NCBI RefSeq assembly: GCF_000516985.1
Contig: NW_006917094.1
Span: 3,100,001 to 3,164,000 of the forward strand
Direction: 5' to 3'
DNA from: Pestalotiopsis fici W106-1
Taxonomy: Eukaryota > Ascomycota > Sordariomycetes > Amphisphaeriales > Sporocadaceae
DNA: 64,000 nucleotides
A program made the position numbers and the translations under genes. The notes beneath the pieces were generated by a model. That model saw only the letters and a list, made by a program, of their open reading frames with translations, made no database searches and was not told where the DNA came from. Every line of letters begins with the position of its first letter. The stretch's first letter is position 1. Below are positions 23,601 through 33,751 of the stretch, piece after piece.

Positions 23601-25694
23601 TGTGCCATCTGCCTCGTGAACCCTGATGGTCATTGGGCCAGTGAAACAATGTTGCAGCTCCGCGGCATAGACACCATGATTATCTTCTACTACCTCCCTC
23701 CAAAAGTCGTCCTTTTCGAGCTGCCTTGCCTTGCCGTGCGCGATGTCCTGGATTTGCCGAATGGTGATTTCGACGCATAATTGCTTCTTGTTGAATTTCT
23801 GATGAACATCAAACCTGGGGCATCCAGCCGATTTGATCCATTGCTTCCAAAAGCCTTCCAATCTGGTTTGGCCATGCTTCTCGCAAGCTTTGCGAAACAT
23901 GTCAGAGGTAAGAATCTCATCAGCAGACTGACTTGAAGTGTTTGCCTTTTGAATCATCTTGGCAATAATTCTGGCAATACCGGCACTTCGAGATGACTTG
24001 GATAATCGCCGATCAAGGATGAAAAGCACGAGATTGGCCTTCAGGTTCATAAAGTTCATCTCAAAATCGCCCAGATGCAGATGATTACCCAGATCCTCCA
24101 AAGATGGCCGACTGAAGTCGATCTGAACCAAGTGATCGCCTTGGTCCTTCATTCGATATCTGTACCAGTTGTTTCCGCAAAGTGACTTGAGATACAGATC
24201 GGTCATGAACCAAGCAATACCAGCCACGAGCCATATGTCCGATTTCTCACTGGGGATGATGTTGACGCCGAACCACTGGCTTGCCAGCGCATGAACCAGG
24301 GTTCGTGTGACCTCAATCTCATAGTCGATTATTTCCCGTGGGAAAAGAAGTCTGTTGCTGCAGAGCGAGAAACCGCACAGAGGGACAGTGTCCGCGACCA
24401 TGTCATCGACAAAGCACATCTTGTAATTGTCGGAAGGGTAGCGACCATACGTCAACGCGAAATGATCCATTGCGTTGACGATAGCAGCGCAGGAATTTCG
24501 CACCAGCTCAGCGCGTCCAGGAAGACAATATCCATGAACTTTGGTGGCATTCGAGCCTAGCTTTTCATCGTCTTCCTCTGTACGAAACTCCGACCATAAA
24601 TCAACATGTTCGAAGGGGCCCAGGGCAAAGCCAATGTGCCGTGCGGCCTTGTTGTTGCATGAGAATACCATGGTTTTCTTGGTTTCGTCACGCTGGTTGA
24701 TGACCTCATCTTCCAACTTTCCAGAGCAGACTGCAGTCAACTCAAGCATCTTGTCCTCTTCCGTAAGAGCAAGACTAGATCGCTGAGACTCCTCTTCACC
24801 ACGCTTGCGCTTTTTATGGCTGTTCGCGGCGGTTGCACCATTTACTGGTTGCTGTTGAGTAACCAGGCGCTGATGAAAAGCATCGCCCAGGGTGCGGGGG
24901 AATGTAAGGGAAACCCTCCACGAAGAGCGGCATCCTGGATTGTCAATGCACGGGAAAATAGAGCAGGCAAGACCTGGCTCGACGGAATGGCGCGTGTATA
25001 CATGAGGGTATCGAGTATCACCTTCCTCGATACCAACAAAATGCAAACCATCACGAATGTTCTTGAGTGCAAAAGGTATGGTGATCTTGTAGAGCTGATT
25101 CATGTTTTGTTCAACCATCTTGTCGTATTGGTCAACCCACTGGTCAAGGACTTCATGGCCCTGTGTACTGGCCCGCGACTCTCGCTGCTTTGCCATGCTG
25201 GTCTGTATGTCCTTGATTGGCGGGATGGCGATCTTGATAGAACCATCAAGGGTGTGACAATTAAGCTCATCCTCATACTGTATGGCTGAAGACTCGTTCT
25301 TGCGGTGGCGATGCATCAGAGGCTGGATGCGCTGCTTGCGTAGGGGCCACTGCCCCGCTGACCACAGGTAGCCCTCTGGCGTATCAACTTTTTCATATGG
25401 ATCATTATATGTTGCGTGGGCGCGAGCGTAGCCCACAGTGATGTTGCGCACGTCGATATCGCACTGTCTGGCATCGATGAAGACCTCTTTCAGTGCTTCT
25501 TTGCTGCTAATGAAGATGTCGACGTGGCCTTTGATGGATTTGCCGTGAAGGTCGATGTCTAGCGCAACATGCTCGTGAAAGACAGTATACGGCCGGGCGG
25601 GGGTGTCGTCGACCAGAACTTCAGGTTCGGCAAAGACCTCTTGCTCAGCGTCGAACGCGACCGCTGGGTCAGCTTCCAGTAGAGGGGCAGGCAT
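20606..25694 (-). CDS. taf2: TFIID subunit TAF2
   Basis: Transcription initiation factor TFIID subunit 2. Two exons, 21996-25694 and 20606-21943, with a 52-bp intron (21944-21995, GTAAGT...TTCAG), give 1678 aa. The N-terminal ~800 residues have the M1-aminopeptidase fold: an N-terminal beta-saddle (VALDIDLHGKSIKGHVD), and the peptidase-like region LVHALASQWFG near residue 466-476. The catalytic HExxH is replaced by HALAS, as in other TAF2 proteins, so no peptidase activity is expected. A HEAT-like helical part follows (about 830-1190). The second exon encodes a Lys/Pro/Ser-rich disordered tail ending KLKIMLKKPASKPPGP. In TFIID, TAF2 contacts the initiator and TAF8. The ATG at 25694 has a good AAG context. 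Confidence 0.93.
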
Positions 25695-26914
25695 CTTGGC
25701 GACCAGAGGTTTGCCGCGCCGAGCCGTCTATCTTGCGCAGGTAACCATCAGTATGAAATGCAGCGCTGCTCTTTTGAGTTGAGAATCGTTCTTTCGGCGA
25801 GGCGCAAAAGCGGGCACGTCAATGACTTGAAAAGTTGCCCGGACGTGTTGAAATGGAAAGCGTGGTTCGCAAGTAAAAGTTGCGTCGTTTGGTACAAATT
25901 TGAAGTCCACTTTATTAGGTGTAGGTTTTAGGCAACCGAGGCGAAGTGCAGTTTTTGCCGTGGGTTTGCTGTGCGCAGTCGTTGTGGGTTGTGGAAGCCG
26001 CGACAAAGTTGGTTGGGGAGGGCAATCCTGGGGCGGCGGAAGCTTCGAGCAGTAGGTAGGTCCTCCAACCCGGATGTTCAAAGGTAAGGCAACCACGTGG
26101 TTCTCGTGTCCTTCCCAAGCCAGCCGTGAGTCACAACTGATTCTCGTAATCGTGAGCTGTAATGAGCGTGTCTTTTGATGCTTGCGCAAAGTCGCGGTAT
26201 GCCGATGGCAGTCAAAGGCTACCTTTCAAAGGCCGTCAAGATGGCGATGGCGACGTTGGTGTTGTAGCCTCGCGTCCAAGTTCCCCATCCACCGCGGCGA
26301 TGTGACGGCAGTCTAGGCAAAGCTTGGGCAAGCTCAAGATCTGAGCCAATCACGTAAGCAGCGCGTATGAGGATCCCCCAATCGGTGGACCTACGGATAA
26401 GCGCATAACTAGCTACTGTCTACTTGCATAGTGGCCATTGTCTAAAACAATCCCGCTCTTGTTTCAAGGCCGCATGAGACAGCATCATACCTAGGTAGCT
26501 ATGATCTGTAACAAAGGGCTTCGCGAAACCCGCAGAAAGCTTAGGTCTGAACGAAATGACAAACTTGGAATACAAGTAAATTTACTCTGTAGAGCACACT
26601 CTGGAGTATGCGAATAATTGTAATAATTCTATCAAGCTCGAGCCCTTGGACTGCAAGAATGCATACACGAGAACATCATGAGAGTGATGTTTGTTTGCAA
26701 ACATTATTTATGCGCCGACATAAAGCCCTGATCTGAACAGCACCATGGCTTTGCATGGCTCGTTTCTATCAATGACCAGATAATCCTGTGGTATCATCCG
26801 TTCTCTGACGAGAACACTCAAAAAATGCAAGTCCTTTGCGCCAGCCAGCCAACCAAAGGTATCTTATTTTACAATAGTAGGATGCTTCTTAGCATCCAAG
26901 CCGTCAAGGTAATA
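25695..26914. other. intergenic, TAF2 promoter and SAS4 3' flank
   Basis: No supported gene. A 153-codon minus-strand ORF (25728-26189) overlaps the presumed TAF2 leader and lacks domains. Confidence 0.5.
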
Positions 26915-28895
26915 TCAACGGTGATTGCTCCGACGATCTCTCCTCTTCCTGCGTTCCCGCGTCTGCATAGTCTCTTCATCACGATATTCCGGTTGTAGCT
27001 CAAAATCTTCGTCAATGGTCTCGGGTATGGCGTGACCCCACGCCAAAGCCACTCGCCTGCTCCGCCGCACTTTGCTAAGCGCAGCGTCGCGGTCGTGCCT
27101 TTTGTCGAAGAATGATTTGAACTCTCTCGGCGGCTGTGGTACAGGCGATGGCGACAAATCTCTCTTCTGTCTCTTGTTTGACACCGACGGTGGACGCTTG
27201 ACTCTTGCCAGTGCCTCTTCGTGAAGTTGCTTGGCAATATGCGCGTCAACATCACTGGAATCGGGAGGGTCACCGTCACTGTCATCTGCAGGGTCTCGGT
27301 TTGCAGAGTCAACGTCGAGCATCTCCCCATCCTCATCAGCATCGCTATCCGCGACTTGGTCTTCGTCCGGGTCCTCTTCCTCTTCCTCATCATCGTCTTC
27401 ATCGTCATCTTGCTCCTCCGCAAGAGCTCTATCACGCTCTAGCTTTCGCTTCCTCTCTTCCTGGGCCCACCAACGAAATTTTTCCAGAATACCTTCGCAG
27501 CCCTTGATAAAGTGGCTGCGTGCGGACTCGAAACCTTTCTTCTTGCTCTCGGTGACACCATTGACTCCCATTGTTCTCAACCAGTCTGGCCCCTGGAGTT
27601 CCCCGAGGAGGCGGACAATCTGATCCCGTTCATGTTGGGCACGACCTTTTTCTGTATTCCTAATTGTCTTTTCCAACCTTTCAGCGCGTCTATGTGCAGT
27701 CTCGTATAGTGAGTCTGGTAAGGGATCGTTCAGGTGGTCCGGCTTTGCCTTCTGGCCCGGAAGTTGGATTCGCTGTGCATCGTACAAGTTACTGTATAGA
27801 TCGTCTCCGTACTGTTTTACATGGTAATTCTCGGTCCTTGATACCCATAGTGCGCTCCCGGTCGTAGTATCGGCACCGAGTTTAGCATGGTGGTTCTGCT
27901 TTGAGCTGACGGAAGCTGTAGTAGCTGCAGCTTGTCGCGGGTGCGAGGCGCGGACATTGTGGTGTGGGGACGCCACGGAGTCGACGACTAGGATGGGTGT
28001 GTCGACATTGAGAACGTCTGTAAGGGGGGGCGAGTGATGAATTAGCACTGGGTATGAAAAAAACAAGATGATAATAATAAGGTAGCACGTGCAAAAATGG
28101 TGATCAAAGGCAAAAGGATGATCTGCCATGGTTTGTCAAGCGGTGTTACATACGGGATTCTTTGGCATCATTGCCAATTACTTCGTCATAGTCGGGGAAA
28201 TATGCTGACAATTCGCTCTTGAACCGCGTGGCCTCCTGTGATCTCAGCTTACGGCCACCACCGGACTCCTTTGCCAGGCCGGCATCTGCGAGACTGGGCT
28301 GCAATCGATCCAACTCGTGTCGGATGCCATTGTAGACTTTTTTCTGATGCACGGTGGGTTCTTTTTGAGCCGTTTTGGGCTGAGTTGCTGGCTCGGCAGC
28401 GGGTGCAGCGTTGGTGGAGGGCGGCGTAGGCAGCGAGGAGGGAGGAGGAGGAGGAGGAGGAGGGGGTTTGTTTTGCTGGGTCGTCACGTCGACTGTGGAC
28501 GAGGGCGGCGGCGGTCTGACGACGATGGTTCTCGAGGGGCTGGGGGGCTCTAACTTGGCCAGAGACTTGATCTCGACGGCGATTCTCGACCTCTTGACCT
28601 TTGTAGGGTCCGGGTTCGGATGAATGAGTTCCAATGGGCGCTTCATGCGAGCAGAATTGCGACGTTCCGGCCGCGTCGTTGTGGGATCTGTCGCGGATTC
28701 TGCGATTTCATGTTGCAACTCAGTCATAGCAGCTGTAGTCTTAGGGGTGCTGCTGGGCCTGTAATTACGCGTGCTACGGCGGCGGTGCTGGGCGAGCTGC
28801 GCTTTGGCGCCGCCATTTTCGTGTCGCTGCACCATGTCCTGCACCTGTAAGCTGCCCCCTAGATCGCGTCTAGTGGACCGTCGTGTCGTCGGCAT
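26915..28895 (-). CDS. sas4: SAS4-domain protein (something about silencing 4)
   Basis: Two exons, 28154-28895 and 26915-28017, with a 136-bp intron (28018-28153; CTTACAG acceptor), give 614 aa. The start is the ATG at 28895; a preceding in-frame GTG is not used. Residues about 345-450 match the SAS4 domain: a charged helix, GPDWLRTMGVNGVTES, KKGFESARSHFIKGCEGI and LEKFRWWAQEERKRKLE. In yeast SAS4 joins SAS2 (MYST acetyltransferase) and SAS5 in the SAS-I complex, which acetylates H4K16. An acidic Asp/Glu block (EEEEEDPDEDQ) and a basic, Arg-rich end follow. The N-terminal 245 residues are Pro/Ser/Arg-rich and disordered, including a Pro9 run. The neighbour downstream is TAF2, same strand. Confidence 0.82.
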
Positions 28896-30652
28896 CACTG
28901 CTGCTGGTGATCAAATGATGGCATATAATCATGGTGTGCTTTAGTGGCCAAGCAATGCGAAAATGTTTTCGTCTTGGCCGAGAAGAAATTCCTCTCTGTT
29001 GCATTAACGTTGCCTCTCGAGGTGCCTGGCGGTAGCTGAGATCCAAATGCCCTGCTTTTTGGACCACTGAAGGAACACTGACTGCCCAGACCTCAATTGA
29101 GGGAGACGCCCGCCAGGCAGCTACTGGTAGCTAATGCAGCATGTAAAGTGTGAATGCAGGTATTTCTTTGACTGGCAATCCATTCATGAATCACTTGATG
29201 CATCAAGTTTGTACGGTGATTCAACACAGGTATTTTGCGCTGCTGGAACAATGCGCGACTCACAAGCAGGTCTTTCATCTCACACATTCCTCAACTTCAA
29301 TTGCACACATCTTCCAAACACCGTCCTGCAAGTCCGATCTGCCTTTGTGACATATCACTTTTCCCTCTGGATAACTTATACTGACTTTATAGCCCAATGA
29401 TTTGTGACTCCAATAGATGGATGTGCTCTTTGAGAACACAAAATATTTTATTTCACTCTTGGAAAATGATCATCCATTATGTTGTCAACTCGTCGCTCAA
29501 AGAACTGGGAAGGCACAATATTGTTGGCGATATTGAAGCTGTCCAGGTTTCTAGGTGTTGAATGATAGAGCAGTCATATTACTGACTAGGTGCAACTCTC
29601 CAACTAATTTAGGTGTTACCCTAGTGTTTGCTTGCAACTCAATACCCCTGAAATTGTCTAGGCATTCTCACAGACCCAGGTAGACTATACTAATGGTGTG
29701 ACCACTTTGTCTTACAAGACAATAGTCAGTGGTAGCTCACCAGTTTAACTCCATCATGACATTCTTTTTAAGAGAGAGGCCTGAATTAATCAGAATACTC
29801 CCTGAGAGTTGCAGCATGTAAGTCGGCTGGAAACTTTTGCACGTTACGTCTACTTGAGCACTGTGTAATGTGATTGCAGACCCGCATCAGCCCAAGAGTC
29901 CACTGTTGTAGTAATCTACATAATACGGGCCCTGTCTTTTCCCCTGGAAGCGACAAGACAAGGGCATAATGTTTGCGGCTACGATGGGATTCGCCCTGCG
30001 TTCCAAACACCTGAGCGACTAGAGTTGTTACAAGTGGCCATTGGCCGCAATGGCCCCCTTCCTATACCCTAGTAAAGGCAAAGAACGAAGACGGAGAAAT
30101 ACACAAAGGCATTGATACCGAATAAAGCAGAATCTTGGGCAGATGCGATGTACTTATATACTCACTAAAATGATTGTTCCTATGATACCAACTAGCATCT
30201 CTTTGTAAAGGGATGGGCTCAACTTGCCACTGATTGTTGTGCACGATCTATGCCATTTATAATAACGATCGACTTATATGATGATACGGACTTCATATAT
30301 AGGTCTAAACTCATGACTGGATGTGGATTTATGCACTACCTACCTAGGTAGATAAATACCAGTTAGTACACGTCAAGCCAGTTACAGTGACTAGAGCGCA
30401 TTCTCAATCAATAATTATTATAAACTTTTCAACCCCTTTTATTATATATTGGGGGGAAGGAGAACAGAATATTTATTAGGTGGGCATTAGAAAACCCATC
30501 CTCTTCCAAGTATATGTGTATATTCTTGGATTTCATCAGAATTATCTACTCATTGACTAAGTATCACAAATGGAGCTCAAGTATGATTCCTAAGTCAAGG
30601 CGGTAAGTACGATTTCATATTCACAGCCTTTTTTTTTTTTTTTTTTTTTTTT
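28896..30652. other. AT-rich intergenic region
   Basis: No supported gene. ORFs of 60-90 codons lie on both strands without domains. AT-rich runs are at 29400-30640. The region ends in a 24-base T tract at 30629-30652, listed separately. Confidence 0.5.
30629..30652. repeat. T24 tract (A24 on the minus strand)
   Basis: Twenty-four T residues. Read on the minus strand this is an A tract placed directly after the decayed minus-strand gene at 30653-31244. Confidence 0.95.
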
Positions 30653-31244
30653 GTAAACCCAGCCAACGGCAGACATTCACGGCGCCGGCGGCCTTCCGAC
30701 CGATTGTGGGCCGAGCTATCGGCATGAGATCCGTCGCCGGGAGCGCATACTCGAATCGGTCCATTACGCGATGAAGTCAGCCAAAGGTGTATACAGGATC
30801 TCTCTGCATTTGAACATACACTGGGTAAATGGTGTTCATGATTCTAAACCTTTGAGCATAATTGGCATCTTGACTGAGATAAATCGGGACGGTCAAGTCA
30901 TCTCCAGGCATAACTCCATTTAAATGTTCCAAAGAATCAGGTCCAAGGATCCATGTCAACATCGCCACGCAGGAACGTGGAGCATGAACCTCTTTGCGCC
31001 TGTCGGCGCTTTCAAGTTGAAATCAATTCCATCGGTAACATCCCGATAGAGACCAGAAATGCTGACAGACTCCTTGGTAGGTAGTGGGCCCCGACACTCC
31101 TATAACCCACTGTTGACCCGTATCTCTGCTTGGCAAAGCTGATAGACTATTGAAATGATGCAAAGCTTGGTAAGAACCCCAAGATGTCGGAACCGGCATG
31201 GGAACAATATGGCGCATGTCATTCGATGGATGGACAATATTTAA
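30653..31244 (-). pseudogene. decayed protein-coding gene, family not recognised
   Basis: Protein-like stretches fall in two frames on the minus strand. Frame A covers about 31090-31244 (including PMPVPTSWGSYQA) and 30777-30975 (VMPGDDLTVPIYLSQ, then MNTIYPVYVQM). Frame B covers about 30973-31090 (SISGLYRDVTDGIDFN). Frame A has a TGA near 31023 and another near 30777, after which it is open again up to the A tract. The pattern fits an old gene with two compensating indels and at least one stop. The intervals are too short for introns. There is no intact start region. It may be the remnant of a secreted or enzymatic protein; I do not recognise the family. Confidence 0.45.
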
Positions 31245-31301
31245 ACTTCACACAGCTCTTCATATGAATAGTCTTCCACATGAATTGAAAATGCCACTCG
31301 A

Positions 31302-33487
31302 ATGAACAACTCCTCCAACCTGGTCACGATGCCTTCTTACAAGCAACTTCTCAAAGCATCTGTATCTCTAGGATCCCTCGGGTCCAACATACCAGATTCG
31401 GTGTCTCTAACCGGCACTTCAGGCAATCAACTCCTTGGATACTTCTCAGGATGGACGTCAAAACTCTCATTGAGTACAAGTGATTGTGACGGGTTTTCTT
31501 TTAAATCCTTGCTTACCCCATTGACGGTCTTCACCTCCACCCAAGAGCCTGTCACTTGTGACTGGGTCCAGAGTCAAGTAGAGACTTACAAGACTCATGA
31601 CGACGTATACGAGGAGTCTTTCATGAAGAGTAAACTATCTTCGAATACAAAACGACTGAATGATCACGAACTGGGCATGGTGCTGACGATACAATAGCTG
31701 TGTACCTACAAGGAGGAAGCTCTTACAATAATGACATATCATCTTGTCTAGCGCAGGTCTATGGGACCGAGCTCGTCTTCTTCGATGAAGAATCATCCCA
31801 GAAATATGCTATTGTTTGCAACGACACAATTCCTAGGGGCCCATATATTGCATACATGGCGGGTTCAGACATCACTCTTGGGCCAGTATATCGCGTATAT
31901 CATGATGAGCTGCAAGCATTCATGAATGGGATTCTTCCCAACGGCACCGATGGAGCGTACCGCTACGCCGGCGTGAACACGATGAGTGACGCGACCGTCG
32001 GCATCCCCGTTCCCTCCCGCCTCTACTCGGCCAACACCACCACGGAGAGCCGGCCCTTTGAGGGTCTACGGGTGACCGTCAAGGATATTATTGATATTAA
32101 GGGAATCAAGACGACGAATGGTAACCGTGCCTGGGCCAAGCTGTATGAAGCTGCCAATGCTACCGCCCCTGTTGTCCAGAGACTGGTCGACATGGGCGCT
32201 ACGTTAATTGGCAAGACAAAGACGTCGCAGTTTGCCAATTCAGACCGTGTCACCGCAGACTGGGTTGACTATCAGTAGGTTCTGCCAATTTTGATTATTT
32301 AATAAAAGTGAAGGAGACAGTCTGAGTACTAAGAATATATTCTTATTGATAGCGACGCCTTCAACCCACGGGGAGACGGCTACCAAGACACGGGCGTATC
32401 ATCCGCCGGTGCCGGTGCAGCAACCGCAGGATACGACTGGGTCGACGTCTCCATCTGCACCGACACTGGCGGTAGCATACGCATCCCTGCCTCCAAGCAG
32501 GGCGTCTTTGCCCTCAGGCCGTCCTTTGGCGCCACCTCCAACGACGGTGTCATGCTCGAGGGCCAGTACTTTGACGCCGTCGGCTACCACACGCGCTCGC
32601 CGTACACGCTGCAGTCGTTTGGAAAGGCCTGGCTCGCCGACTCCAACCTCACGGACGGGTACACGGCGTTTCCGCGCAAGCTGATCGTGCCCGGTAATTT
32701 GTTCCCCGTGGCCAAGAATGCCAGCCAGGCCGTCTACGGTGCGTGGATAGACAAGCTGGCGGATCATCTCAATGCGACTATTGTCACCACCTCAATCGGC
32801 GAGTTTTGGAACACGACGGCCAATAAGCCCGGCACCGAGTTCTTTAGCTACATGCAGATGGTGGCCGCGAATCTCAACTGGAAAAATCAGGTTGAAAAGG
32901 TCATTGATCCCTTCAAGGCCGACTACGCGGCCAAGTTCGGCGGCCGGCAGCCTTTCATCAACCCATACCCGGCTGCAAGATACGCGACTGTTATAAATAC
33001 AACCGACGAAGATGTGGAGGAGAGCTATGAGCGACTAATGTTCTTTAAGAAGTGGTTTGGTGAGAACGTTGTCAAGGCCTCAGAGGAAACGTGCAGCGAG
33101 AGTCTGTTCTTGATCCCCATGTTTGCCGGCGAAGAGGTTCGTGTCCTGCCTCCTTCCATTCACGTTACTTGGCCATGAAAGATGACCAGTCTTACTAACA
33201 AACCATTACAGTCATACCGGAATACGGTTTATTCGCCGCCCAATGTCAGTTCATGGTCTGCTTTCCTGATGTACTACTACAGCACTCAGTCACAAGGCCC
33301 AGAGACCGTGTTCCCTATCGGCGAGGTTCCATACTTCAGTAACATCACATATATGGAAGAGAAACTTCCAGTTAGTATTGATGTATTGGCACACAAAGAC
33401 TGCGATCTCATGCTACTTGATCTTGCCAAGGATCTCGCAGACTCTGGTTTGTTAGAGGAGGTCAAAACGGGAAGCACACTCTGGTGA
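31302..33487 (+). CDS. amidase signature-family hydrolase with N-terminal extension
   Basis: Four exons: 31302-31629, 31698-32274, 32353-33136, 33212-33487. Introns are 68, 78 and 75 bp, all in phase; the first has a clear CTGAC branch site. Product is 654 aa. Residues about 230-640 form an amidase-signature enzyme: catalytic Lys near 238 (VTVKDIIDIKG), the Ser loop at about 316-325 (GVSSAGAGAA), and the nucleophile loop TDTGGSIRIPAS with Ser about 343. The triad Ser-cisSer-Lys hydrolyses amide bonds. The first ~220 residues form an extra domain typical of a group of fungal amidases; I cannot name its role. Upstream, two very short uORFs (ATG at 31280 and 31291) precede the start. The substrate is unknown. 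Confidence 0.85.
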
Positions 33488-33751
33488 GACATCCAAGTCA
33501 TGTCCGCCGTACAAATTGAGTCGCTCCCTCTCTCACTTCCAAATTCCAAGATAGAATATCATTATGAACGTAAATTTAAGGGTATATAATATAATATAAT
33601 ATGATCATAACCTCATGTTATCTGCCAAAACGCCGATGTGATATCCTCAAAAGCCTTGATGTCAAGCTTTACCTGATGCACCCACCCATTACTCCTCCTT
33701 ATTAAGTATCTAGTTGAAATCAGCATCTTATGATGCGGGTATCATTCATCA
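33488..33751. other. short spacer between convergent genes
   Basis: 264 bp of AT-rich sequence with TATAATATAATATAATAT repeats near 33583; probably shared 3' flank. Confidence 0.5.

Noticed and set aside
25728..26189. 153-codon minus-strand ORF upstream of TAF2
   Set aside because: No domain, no splice link to TAF2, and it lies in the presumed promoter/leader.
31622..31700. Frameshift in the amidase between two ORFs
   Set aside because: A 68-bp intron (31630-31697) with CTGAC branch and TAG acceptor joins the frames exactly.
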